The translations under genes were made by a program, and so were the position numbers. Below the pieces are notes generated by a model. That model made no database searches, was not told the DNA's origin, and worked only from the letters and a program-made list of their open reading frames with translations. This document shows positions 1 through 7,710 of a stretch of DNA of 64,000 nt, in pieces. Numbering within the stretch: position 1 is the first letter of the stretch; each line of letters opens with the position of its first letter. The stretch is from NCBI GenBank assembly GCA_947487835.1, contig CANKXX010000002.1:124001-188000 (forward strand). The letters run 5' to 3'. Source of the stretch: an uncultured Microbacteriaceae bacterium (GTDB lineage Bacteria > Actinomycetota > Actinomycetes > Actinomycetales > Microbacteriaceae).

Positions 1-206
1 CGCTCGGGGGCGTGCTCGTGGTCGCCGGGATCGTCGCGATCAAGCTGGAGCGGGCTCCCTCGGCCGAGCGTGCCGCGGCGGCCGACGTGACGCCGGCGCG
101 GCCGGTGTCGGGGGCGTCGGTGTCGGGGGCGTCAGTGTCGGGGGTATCGAAGGATGCCGTCGTCGCCGACAGCCGCACCCGGGAGCCGGACCCCCTCAGC
201 TCCTGA
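1..206 (+). CDS. C-terminal tail of a membrane protein (5' partial)
   Basis: The window opens inside an open frame that ends at the TGA at 204-206. What remains is one hydrophobic stretch (LGGVLVVAGIVAIKLE) followed by an Ala/Ser/Val-rich hydrophilic tail. The tail holds three copies of a VSGAS-like pentapeptide, coded by a 15-bp tandem repeat. This looks like the last membrane span and cytoplasmic or linker tail of an integral membrane protein whose start lies upstream of the window. The GTG at 12 in the ORF track is probably an internal codon. The family cannot be recognised from this fragment. Confidence 0.5.
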   Translation, partial: LGGVLVVAGIVAIKLERAPSAERAAAADVTPARPVSGASVSGASVSGVSKDAVVADSRTREPDPLSS

Positions 207-305
207 CGGGCGGCGGGCACGGATGCGCCTTGCCCGCACCGCCCGTCCCGCCGGAGAGCATGCCGGGAGCGTGCCGGGCGAATACGGCGATGGGATGATC
301 GTGTC

Positions 306-1052
306 GTGACCGCGCCGAAGTACCGTGAACTCGCCGACATGCTGGTCGCCCGGTTCGCACACGCGCCGGTCGGGTCGTCGACGCCGAGCGAGCGCCAGCT
401 CGCCGAGGAGACCGGCGTGTCGCGCATGACCGCGCGCCGCGCGATCGACGAGCTCGTGCGTGAGGGCCTGCTGACCCGGGAGGTGGGGCGGGGGACCTTC
501 GTCGCGCGTCCCGCGGTGAGCGTGCCGCTGCAGCTGACCAGCTTCACCGAGGACATGCGCGCCCGCGGCTACGCCCCGTCGAGCCGGCTTTTGCACCTCG
601 GCGGCATCCCGGCCACCGAGCAGGTGGCGGCGGTGCTGCGCATCCCCGTCGGGGCCGAGGTCGTGCTGCTCTCGCGCCTGCGGCTGGCCGACGGCATGCC
701 GATGGCGATCGAGCGCAGCCATCTGCGGGCGGACCTGTTCCCCGGGCTCGACCGCTACGACTTCGGCTCCGAGTCCCTCTACCGCGTGCTGACCGAGGAG
801 TACGGCGTGCGGTTCGAGGCGGGGGAGCAGGTGATCCGGGCCGGGATCGTGCGGGACGCGGACGCGGACACGCTGAGCATCCCGCACGGCGACCCCGTGC
901 TCGAGCTGGTGCGCACCTCCGTGTCGCGCGGCAGCGTCGTGGAGTGGACGACGTCCACCTATCCGGCGTCCCGCTTCGAGCTGTCGGCCCGGATCGCCCC
1001 GGTCACAGTTCAGGGATCTGTGCCGAGAAGCGCTCTACGAGTGCGCGATTGA
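306..1052 (+). CDS. GntR-family transcriptional regulator (HutC/UTRA type)
   Basis: 248 residues, the normal length of HutC-subfamily GntR repressors. The N-terminal winged helix-turn-helix (about residues 5-70) shows the family pattern STPSERQLAEETGVSRMTARRAIDEL and ends with a GRGTFV wing. The rest is a UTRA effector domain (about 85-240). The start is GTG at 306. The gene runs convergently into the SIS-domain gene and overlaps its 3' end by 50 bp. UTRA domains normally bind a sugar phosphate or related metabolite. The adjacent minus-strand PTS/SIS pair is therefore the likely target, although no operator was assigned. Confidence 0.85.
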   Translation: MTAPKYRELADMLVARFAHAPVGSSTPSERQLAEETGVSRMTARRAIDELVREGLLTREVGRGTFVARPAVSVPLQLTSFTEDMRARGYAPSSRLLHLGGIPATEQVAAVLRIPVGAEVVLLSRLRLADGMPMAIERSHLRADLFPGLDRYDFGSESLYRVLTEEYGVRFEAGEQVIRAGIVRDADADTLSIPHGDPVLELVRTSVSRGSVVEWTTSTYPASRFELSARIAPVTVQGSVPRSALRVRD

Positions 1053-1695
1053 ACTCGTCGTTGCCCGCGACGTTCGCACTCCGCCACCGCGCCGCGTCGG
1101 GCGCCAGGCCGTGCACCTCCCGCAGGAGAAGGGTCCACACGGTGGTCGTCGCGAGGCTCGAGACGGGGGCGGTCACCGGATCGTCCGGCGGCCAGGTCGC
1201 GTCGCCGGGCGGCACGAGCGTGTCGATGACGATGTCCGCCACGTCGACGAGGCGACGCGCGGCTCGGGGCGGGGCGCCCTCGCTCGCCGCGCGCGACGTC
1301 ACCGCGACCACCGTGGCGCCCGCGTCGGCCCCCGCCTGAGCGACCTCCACGGGGAACGGGTTGACGCCCGAGTTCGAGAACACGACGACCGTGTCGTCCG
1401 GGCCGATGCCCGCGTCGCGCGCCACGGCGGCGCCGAGGCCCTCCTCGCGCTCCGCGGCCGTGGCGATCCGCGCCCCGGAGAACGGCAGCACACGGGGGTG
1501 CCAGATCGGACGGACGAAGGCGAGGCCGCCCGCGCGGAAGAACGTCTCGAGCACGGCGGCCAGGGAGTGGCCCGCCCCGGTGGGGCGGACGAGGCCGCCC
1601 GCGGCCGCGGTGGCCGCGATCGCCCGGGCCGCCCGCTCGATCTCCGCGCGGTTGCGCGAGCCGACGAGGTCGACGTAGTCGCCGAGGCTCTGCAT
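1003..1695 (-). CDS. SIS-domain sugar isomerase-like protein
   Basis: 230 residues from the ATG at 1695. The longer ORF-track start (1959) lies inside the PTS gene and is rejected. The protein has a sugar isomerase (SIS) fold: an N-terminal helix, then GLVRPTGAGHS (phosphosugar-binding loop), DTVVVFSNSGVNPFPVEVA (the Ser-rich SIS loop) and VVAVTSRAASE. Such proteins isomerise or bind phosphosugars in the cytoplasm. Its start codon overlaps the stop of the upstream PTS gene (ATGA), so the two are translationally coupled and probably handle the same sugar. The substrate is unknown. Confidence 0.75.
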   Translation of the reverse strand: MQSLGDYVDLVGSRNRAEIERAARAIAATAAAGGLVRPTGAGHSLAAVLETFFRAGGLAFVRPIWHPRVLPFSGARIATAAEREEGLGAAVARDAGIGPDDTVVVFSNSGVNPFPVEVAQAGADAGATVVAVTSRAASEGAPPRAARRLVDVADIVIDTLVPPGDATWPPDDPVTAPVSSLATTTVWTLLLREVHGLAPDAARWRSANVAGNDEFNRALVERFSAQIPEL

Positions 1696-3590
1696 CACAG
1701 CCACCCCTTCTCGCCGAGCGCCTTCTCGAGCTGCTCGCGCACGTGCCGCACGTCGACGAAGCTCGTGATGGGGACGGTGACCGGGGCGATGCCGCCGAGC
1801 TCGGACAGGTAGGTCGACTGACCGATCACGACGTCGGCGCGTTGCCCGCGGGCCGAGCCGATGTCGGTGTGCTCGAGTGACGCGGGCACGCCGAGCTGCT
1901 CGAGCGCGCGCTGCGCGGTCGTGCGCAGGATGAGGCTCGTCCCCATCCCGGCGCCGCACACGGCGAGGACCGAGAGCGTCTCGGGCCGGTCGGTCGCGGA
2001 CGCGGAGCGGCCCGCCGAGGAGGCCGCGGTCGAGGCCGTGGCTCCCGCCGGTGACGCCGAGAGCGCGGGTGACGCGCTGTCGGCGCGCTCGCGGCCGACC
2101 GGCACGGCCGCGGGCTGGCTGACGGGGGTGGTTCCGCCCACGTTCTCGCGGACGCTGTCGTTCTCGCGGACGTTCTCGCCCTCATCCGGGATCGCCTCCA
2201 CGCCGTCGCGCAGCCGGCGGCCGAGGAGGACGAGCACGGTGACGGTGGCCGCCACGATCGCCGCGGCGAGCAGCCAGAGGCCGCCCTCGCCGAGCGGGGA
2301 GAGCAGCCCGCCGAGGCCCCGGAGGGACCAGCCGACGATGAACCAGTCGGAGTCGGCGAGCGTGGCGAGCTCCGGTGCCGTCCTGCCCCAGACGCCCCAG
2401 CCGATCCACTGCCCGAAGGCGAGGACGACGCCGTTCAGGACGCCGCCGAAGACGGCGCCGCGCCAGCCGGCGACGGCGTTGCCGAACACGCCTCCCGCGC
2501 CGCCGCCGAAGAACAGCATGATCATCGGCGGCACGAGCACGAACCAGCCGGCGGCTGCAAACACGCCCATGAGGACCAGGAAGGTGAGGGTCGACGCGAG
2601 GAAGCCGATCATGACGGCGGTCGGCGCCCGGGTGAACGCGACGGGGAGGTCGAGCGCCGGCTTCGCGCCCGGCAGAGCGCGCTCGGAGAGTCCCTTGAAG
2701 GCGGGCACGATCTCGGCGAGGAACATCCGCACGCCGAAGAGCAGGATCGCGATGCCGGCGGCGAAACGCAGGGCCTGCAGGAGCGCCCACACCCACGGCA
2801 GCACGGTGGCGCCCGCCATCTGCTCGCTCACCACGCCGGCGTCGGCGAAGAGGATGGCGACGAGCATGATCGCGCCGATGACGAACGCCGTCGAGACGTT
2901 GATGTCCTTGAAGAACGAGAGCGCCCGGGGGAGGCGGAGGTGCTCGGAGTCATGCTTCTCGGGGTCGCCCAGGCGGAGCGCCTTGGCGCCGTAGCCCGCC
3001 GCGATCGCGATGGTGGAGTCCGTGTGCGCGAGCCCGACGTCGTCGTTCCCCATCACGCGGCGCATCAGCGGGGCAGTCCACAGCGGCTGCAGCACCCAGT
3101 AGCAGCCGATGAGCAGGGAGCCGACGCTCGCGAGGACCCAGCGATTGACGTCCCCGAAGGCCTCGACGAGGCTCGCCGCGATGACCACGCTCATCCAGTA
3201 CATGAGGTGGCCGGTCAGGTACACGAACGTCGCGGCCCGGAACACCCGGACGAAGACGAGGTGTACGACGAAGCCGCCGGCGATGATGAGCGGGACCACG
3301 GACCCCTGGCCCGCGGAGAAGTCGCTGAGCGTCGCGCTCGCCGTGGGCGGCTCGAGCCCGAGGGCGCTGGCGACGATGGTCTGGAAGCTCGTGAGCCCGC
3401 CGACGAAGATCTCGACGCCGATGTTCAGGACGACGACGCCGATGGTCGCGCGCAGGCCGCCCGCCACCACCTGTTCGAAGGGTTTGCGCTGGAGGGCGAG
3501 GCCGACGATCGCGATGATGCCGATGAGCACGGCGACCTGGCTGAAGAGGTTGTTGGTGATGACCTCGACGAGGTCCTCGATCCACGACAT
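1695..3590 (-). CDS. PTS transporter, ascorbate-type IIC fused to IIB
   Basis: 631 residues from the ATG at 3590, chosen because AAGGAG precedes it at normal distance and the protein then starts at the first membrane segment (MSWIEDLVEVITNN). The ORF-track start at 3878 adds a non-membrane, low-complexity stretch. Residues up to about 460 form a many-spanning IIC domain of the SgaT/UlaA type. A Pro/Ser/Ala-rich linker follows, then a IIB domain with the phosphorylation motif VCGAGMGTS (Cys near residue 545). It imports and phosphorylates a sugar at the membrane. No IIA or HPr gene is in view, so these must be supplied elsewhere. The actual substrate (ascorbate or another sugar acid/pentitol) is not shown by sequence. 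Coupled to the downstream SIS gene. Confidence 0.85.
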   Translation of the reverse strand: MSWIEDLVEVITNNLFSQVAVLIGIIAIVGLALQRKPFEQVVAGGLRATIGVVVLNIGVEIFVGGLTSFQTIVASALGLEPPTASATLSDFSAGQGSVVPLIIAGGFVVHLVFVRVFRAATFVYLTGHLMYWMSVVIAASLVEAFGDVNRWVLASVGSLLIGCYWVLQPLWTAPLMRRVMGNDDVGLAHTDSTIAIAAGYGAKALRLGDPEKHDSEHLRLPRALSFFKDINVSTAFVIGAIMLVAILFADAGVVSEQMAGATVLPWVWALLQALRFAAGIAILLFGVRMFLAEIVPAFKGLSERALPGAKPALDLPVAFTRAPTAVMIGFLASTLTFLVLMGVFAAAGWFVLVPPMIMLFFGGGAGGVFGNAVAGWRGAVFGGVLNGVVLAFGQWIGWGVWGRTAPELATLADSDWFIVGWSLRGLGGLLSPLGEGGLWLLAAAIVAATVTVLVLLGRRLRDGVEAIPDEGENVRENDSVRENVGGTTPVSQPAAVPVGRERADSASPALSASPAGATASTAASSAGRSASATDRPETLSVLAVCGAGMGTSLILRTTAQRALEQLGVPASLEHTDIGSARGQRADVVIGQSTYLSELGGIAPVTVPITSFVDVRHVREQLEKALGEKGWL

Positions 3591-3846
3591 GGGACTCCTT
3601 GGGACGGCGGGGGCGGCTGGGGGCGGGGCGACGAAGTGCGGCAATGGTATAGCCCACTTGGCCGCCCTCGCTAGGGGGTGCGGGCCGCCGCCGGGCTGTG
3701 CCGGGTCGTGCCGGGCGATGCCGATCCGGTGCGGGGCATGACGCGGCGTTACGCGGCCGGGAATAGTGCCCGCCCCGTGTGGCGTTATCGTGTCGGTGGC
3801 TCGACGGGGTGCCGCTTCCCCGGCCGTCGAACGAAATGGTGCCCCC

Positions 3847-4449
3847 ATGCCGACCTCTGCGATCTCCGCCGCCTCCACCCGCCGCGCGGCGGAGTCGAGC
3901 GTCCCGCTCGTGCCGCTGCTCGACGAGCGCTGGAGCCCGCGCTCCTTCGACCCGGAGGCGACGGTCAGCGACCGTCAGCTCGACGCCCTGCTCGAAGCCG
4001 CCCGCTGGGCGCCGTCCGCCGGCAACAAGCAGCGGCGTCGCTTCATCGTCGGGCGGCGCGGCTCCGCGACCTTCGACATCATCGCGAGCGCGCTGGTCGG
4101 CTTCAACGCCGCCTGGGCGCCGAACGCCTCGGCCCTCGTCGTGGGCCTGGCGGAGGTCGCCGCGGCCCGGGCCGGCGAGCGCACCTGGGCCGAGTACGAC
4201 CTCGGTCAGGCCATCGCCCACCTGTCGGTGCAGGCGCACGCGGAGGGCCTGCACACCCATCAGATGGGCGGCTTCGACGTGGACCGGATCGTGCAGGCGT
4301 TCGAACTGGGCGACGATCTCGCGCCGATCACGGTCACGGCCGTCGGCGTGGTCGACGAGGCGGACAGGCTGACCGAAGCCCTGGCCGAGCGCGAGCGCGC
4401 GCCCCGCACCCGCCTGCCCCTCGACGAGCTGGTTCTCGTCCGCGACTGA
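3847..4449 (+). CDS. Nitroreductase-family FMN protein
   Basis: 200 residues from the ATG at 3847. The upstream start at 3766 in the ORF track would add 27 unrelated residues. The family signature is clear: WSPRSFDPEATVSDRQLDALLEAARWAPSAGNKQ, where the Arg and Ser residues normally contact FMN phosphate, and a C-terminal region ITVTAVGVVDEADRL. These enzymes are cytoplasmic FMN dimers that reduce nitro compounds, quinones or similar acceptors with NAD(P)H. It is monocistronic, with 82 bp to the next gene. The specific substrate is unknown. Confidence 0.8.
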   Translation: MPTSAISAASTRRAAESSVPLVPLLDERWSPRSFDPEATVSDRQLDALLEAARWAPSAGNKQRRRFIVGRRGSATFDIIASALVGFNAAWAPNASALVVGLAEVAAARAGERTWAEYDLGQAIAHLSVQAHAEGLHTHQMGGFDVDRIVQAFELGDDLAPITVTAVGVVDEADRLTEALAERERAPRTRLPLDELVLVRD

Positions 4450-4531
4450 CCCCGCCGGCCCTCCTCGTCGGGTCGGACTCGAGCCGCCCCGACCCTGGTG
4501 ATGCGACCGGCCCGGTCCATACAGTGTTCGC

Positions 4532-5101
4532 ATGGGTCGCGTCATCGTCGAACAGATCATCAGCGCCGACGGGTTCGCCGCCGGGCCGGACGGCAGCCTG
4601 GAGTTCTTCCAGCTGCCCGGCGAGTTCGACTCGACGGATCCGGGTCAGCTGGCGATGCTGGAGCGCGTCGACGCGATCCTGCTGGGCGCCAACACGTACC
4701 GGATGTTCTCGGCGTACTGGCCCACCGCGGACGTGAGCACGGAACCGGTGGCGGGTCCCATCAACGCGCTGCCGAAGCACGTCGTGTCGTCCACCCTCGA
4801 CTCGGCGCCCTGGGGCGACCGGCCGCCGGCGCGGCTCGAGCGCGGGGACGGCGTCGACGTGGCCCGGCGGCTCGCCCGGCACTACGCGGGGGACGTGATC
4901 GTGTGGGGAAGTCTCACGCTCGCCTCGGCCCTGCTGGCCGCGGACGCGGTCGATCACCTGCGGCTCCGCGTGGTCCCCGTCCTGATCGGGGAGGGGCTCG
5001 CTCTCGCGCCGAGCCTGCGGACCTTCGCCCCGCTCGCGCTCGACTCCGTGGACACCTTCCCGAGCGGCCACGTCACGCTGGCCTACGACCTGCGGCGGTG
5101 A
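4532..5101 (+). CDS. Dihydrofolate reductase-family protein (RibD C-terminal type)
   Basis: 189 residues. The pattern matches the RibD C-terminal/DHFR-like family: MGRVIVEQIISADGFAAG at the N-terminus, then ILLGANTYRMF, a central NADPH-binding region DVIVWGSLTLASALLAAD, and LRLRVVPVLIGEGLAL near the C-terminus. These are NADPH-dependent reductases of DHFR fold, but members outside riboflavin synthesis mostly have no assigned substrate. No deaminase domain is attached, so it is not RibD itself. It follows the nitroreductase in the same direction with an 82-bp gap. Confidence 0.8.
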   Translation: MGRVIVEQIISADGFAAGPDGSLEFFQLPGEFDSTDPGQLAMLERVDAILLGANTYRMFSAYWPTADVSTEPVAGPINALPKHVVSSTLDSAPWGDRPPARLERGDGVDVARRLARHYAGDVIVWGSLTLASALLAADAVDHLRLRVVPVLIGEGLALAPSLRTFAPLALDSVDTFPSGHVTLAYDLRR

Positions 5102-5140
5102 CCTCGCCGCGGGCGAGCGTCCCGGGGAGCGGTGCGTGGG

Positions 5141-6031
5141 TCAGGCGAGCTGCAGCTCCGCGATCACGCGGGCGACGTCGCCCCGCGCCCGGTCGTCCAG
5201 GCCGCGGATCGGACGCGGCAGCGAGGATCGCTCGGCGAGCCCCAGGTGCTCGGCGATGGCAGCGGTGACGCGGAGACTGCCGTGCGCCGCGAAGAGGTCC
5301 CACAGGGGCTGCAGGCGCGCCGACTCGGCGGCCGTGGCGTCGGCGTTCCCCGAACGCGCAGCGCGGGTGATCCGCAGCGCGGGCTCGGGCAGCGACCCGC
5401 CGATCACCGAGTACCAGACCTCGCACCCGGCGCTGAGCCCCGTGGCCGCAGCGGAGTCACCGGAGATGCCGATGGTCACGCCCGGACCGACGCGCTCGCG
5501 GATCCGCGCGACGCGGTCGCGGGCGGCCGCAGCGTCGGCCGGAACGCCGGGGATCTTGATCGACGCCACGCCCGGGAGGGCGGCGATCCCGGCGTAGAGG
5601 TCGTCGGTGAAGGTGAAGTGGGTCGTGCCGGGGTTGTCGTAGACGATGAGCGGCACGGAAAGCCGGGCCGCGATGTCCTCGTACAGTCCGAAGACGTCGT
5701 CCTCGGTGAGCTTCTGGTACGACACCGGCGCGAGCAGCACCGCGTCGGCTCCCGCCGCCTGCGCGTCGTCGGCGAGCACCTGCACCTGGGACGTCCGCAG
5801 TGCGCCGATGCCGACGATCACGGGCGTGCCCGCGGCGTACTCGATCGCCGCGTGCGCGACCAGGCGCCGCTCGTCCAGGTCGAGGTAGGCGTAGGAGCCC
5901 GTCGAGCCGAGCACGGTGATGGAGTCGACCTCCGCCGCGGCGAGTCGCGTCACGATCCGCTCGAACGCGGGCAGGTCGATCCGGTCGTCGCGGAGCGGCG
6001 TCAGGGGGAAGGCGCTCAGGCCGGTGAGCAT
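5141..6031 (-). CDS. Dihydrodipicolinate synthase-family lyase/aldolase
   Basis: 296 residues, typical of the DapA/N-acetylneuraminate lyase TIM-barrel family. Visible motifs: VLGSTGSYAYLDLDERR (in place of the usual GTTGE loop), LIVYDNPGTTHF with the conserved Tyr, and VASIKIPG with the Schiff-base Lys. The start at 6031 is preceded by a GGAG box. The altered GTTGE loop argues against true DapA and favours a catabolic 2-keto-acid aldolase or dehydratase. It sits alone between two unrelated genes, so context gives no substrate. Confidence 0.8.
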   Translation of the reverse strand: MLTGLSAFPLTPLRDDRIDLPAFERIVTRLAAAEVDSITVLGSTGSYAYLDLDERRLVAHAAIEYAAGTPVIVGIGALRTSQVQVLADDAQAAGADAVLLAPVSYQKLTEDDVFGLYEDIAARLSVPLIVYDNPGTTHFTFTDDLYAGIAALPGVASIKIPGVPADAAAARDRVARIRERVGPGVTIGISGDSAAATGLSAGCEVWYSVIGGSLPEPALRITRAARSGNADATAAESARLQPLWDLFAAHGSLRVTAAIAEHLGLAERSSLPRPIRGLDDRARGDVARVIAELQLA

Positions 6032-6100
6032 GCGGGCTCCGATCGGTGGTCGTCGTTCTCATTCTCCCGCTCCCGAGGCCACGTCGAGCGGAGGACCCGC

Positions 6101-6658
6101 TCAGCCGACGTCGTCCCGCGCGGTCAGCTGCAGCCAGCCCCGCTCGATGCGGTTGGCGTCGACGAAGGCGACCTGCACCGGGCCGGTCGCGCCGAGCCGG
6201 TACTCGGCGACCGACGGATCGGCGCAGGCGAGGGTGCCGCGGGCGAGCACGTCGAGTTCGCCTTCGACGGCCGCGGACTGGATCTCGTACTCCGCGGTGG
6301 TGCCGACGCAGTCGCCCTGAAGCACGAGGGCCTGCCCCTCGGTCGGTCCGCCGGTGAGGGTGATCTCCGTCGTGGGTACGCCGCCGGGGCCGTCCTGCTC
6401 GAACACCGCCCGCGCGATCTCGCCGACGGTCGCTCCGGGCACGAGGTAGGGCCGCGGGCTCTGGTCGGGTGAGGGGGCCGCGGTCCGGTCGGGTGAGGGG
6501 GACGGGGTCAGGTCGGGCGAGGGGGCCGCGGTCGCCCCGGACGCATCCCCGGCTCCCGCACCCGGGCTGCAGGCGCTGAGCATCAGCGTCAAGGCGCCGG
6601 CGGCGGCGACGCGGGTGACTCGGCCGGCCCGGTGGAGCGGACTGCGCAACGGTTCCAT
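6101..6658 (-). CDS. Putative lipoprotein of unknown function
   Basis: 185 residues. A basic N-terminus, a hydrophobic stretch and the lipobox LMLSAC (Cys near 30) mark a lipoprotein signal peptide. A low-complexity linker of repeated PSPD units follows, coded by a tandem DNA repeat near 6463-6532, and then a soluble C-terminal domain of about 110 residues without recognised family features. It contains one Cys pair (GDCVG, LACADPS) that could form a disulfide outside the cell. It should be anchored on the outer face of the membrane. Function unknown. Confidence 0.65.
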   Translation of the reverse strand: MEPLRSPLHRAGRVTRVAAAGALTLMLSACSPGAGAGDASGATAAPSPDLTPSPSPDRTAAPSPDQSPRPYLVPGATVGEIARAVFEQDGPGGVPTTEITLTGGPTEGQALVLQGDCVGTTAEYEIQSAAVEGELDVLARGTLACADPSVAEYRLGATGPVQVAFVDANRIERGWLQLTARDDVG

Positions 6659-6798
6659 GTCTCCACGTTAGGCAGTGCGGCCACCGCGGGTGCGCGCCGG
6701 CCGGCGGTTCCTCACGATTCGGGACCACTTCTCCGGGGGCCTGGAGCGCCGTCGGCGGGAGGACTAGCGTGCGCGCCATCGATAGAGGAGGTTCCCCC

Positions 6799-7392
6799 AT
6801 GAAGACCACTGCTCGAGTGCTGGCGATGGTGCCGGTGCTCGGTGTCTGCCTCGTAGCTGCCACGCCCGCCCAGGCAGCTCCCACGCCCATCGTGGCGTCC
6901 TCGACCGTCACCGTCGACGTTCGAGAAGCCGCCGTCTCCCTCGGCCCGTGGCCCGTGCTGCGCCGGGGCCCGAACAGCGTCTGGCCCGCCGTGACGGTCC
7001 GGTCGCTGCAGTATCTGCTCAACGCGCACGGCGCCCGCATCACCGTCGACGGGGTCTTCGGGTCCGCGACGGAGGCGGCGGTGCGCGCCTACCAGCGGAC
7101 CCACGGACTCGTGGTCGACGGCGTCGTCGGCAACGCGACCTGGTCGTCCGTCGTCGTCACCGTTCGGCGGGGCAGCACGGGGTCCGCCGTCCGCGCGCTG
7201 CAGGACCAGATCAACCACCGCAACCTGGAAGGCGCGAACTACCTTGCGGTGGACGGCGTGTTCGGCCCGAGGACAGAGACCTGGGTCCGCGGGTTCCAGA
7301 CGGCGATGTCCGCATCGCTGCCGTTCGCCGTCGACGGCGTCGTCGGTCCTCGCACCTGGCGCGCGCTCGTGGTCGGCTGGCTCGCCGGCTGA
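6799..7392 (+). CDS. Secreted protein with two peptidoglycan-binding domains
   Basis: 197 residues from the ATG at 6799, chosen because AGGAGG lies just upstream and the protein then begins with a Sec signal peptide (MKTTARVLAMVPVLG..., cleavage near AQAA). Two PG_binding_1 repeats follow: one with VRSLQYLLNAHG...TVDGVFGSATEAAVRAYQ, a second with VRALQDQINHRN...AVDGVFGPRTETWVRGFQ. There is no catalytic domain, so it probably binds the cell wall or forms an exported wall-associated factor. The next gene downstream is also exported but is separated by 318 bp. Confidence 0.8.
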   Translation: MKTTARVLAMVPVLGVCLVAATPAQAAPTPIVASSTVTVDVREAAVSLGPWPVLRRGPNSVWPAVTVRSLQYLLNAHGARITVDGVFGSATEAAVRAYQRTHGLVVDGVVGNATWSSVVVTVRRGSTGSAVRALQDQINHRNLEGANYLAVDGVFGPRTETWVRGFQTAMSASLPFAVDGVVGPRTWRALVVGWLAG

Positions 7393-7710
7393 CGCGGTCG
7401 AGGCACGGCGAGGGCGTCCCGGTCCCGGCCGGAGCGCCCTTCGTCGTGCGGGTACCCACGCCGCGGATCCACGCTGCGGATCCACGCTGCGGATCCGTAC
7501 CGGCGCTCCCAGTGGCCGTGCTCCCGATCCCGGTCGGGATCCCAGTAGGCGACGCGGCGAAAGGCAGGCCGAGCGGGCGCACCGGGCGTTGTGCGCGGTC
7601 GATCGAGGGGACCATACTCGGCGGCGGCAGAGCTTGCCCGAAGCCTGCACCCGTCGAGAGTCGAGCGCACACTGACGTGCAAGCCCTCCAGAATCCATTG
7701 AGGCAGTCCC
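7393..7710 (+). other. Intergenic region of 318 bp with short repeats
   Basis: No convincing gene. It begins with a weak hairpin (AGGGCG at 7411-7416 with CGCCCT at 7435-7440) that may end the upstream transcript. It then has three head-to-tail copies of a 13-bp unit ACGCYGCGGATCC (7458-7496) and a GATCCCG/CGGGATC inverted repeat (7526-7541). The promoter of the haloperoxidase gene should lie in the last 100 bp, but I cannot assign boxes. Confidence 0.5.
7458..7496. repeat. 13-bp tandem repeat, three copies
   Basis: Three contiguous copies of ACGCYGCGGATCC. The first has C and the other two have T at the fifth base. Non-coding; likely slippage-prone DNA. Confidence 0.8.

Noticed and set aside
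3784-3790. A GTTATCG heptamer upstream of the nitroreductase as another SARP site
   Set aside because: Single copy with no 11-bp partner; expected by chance in 64 kb.
2950-4560. 536-residue minus-strand frame across the PTS start and the nitroreductase
   Set aside because: Covers the intergenic region and the antisense of a good nitroreductase gene; low-complexity Arg/Ala/Gly sequence.
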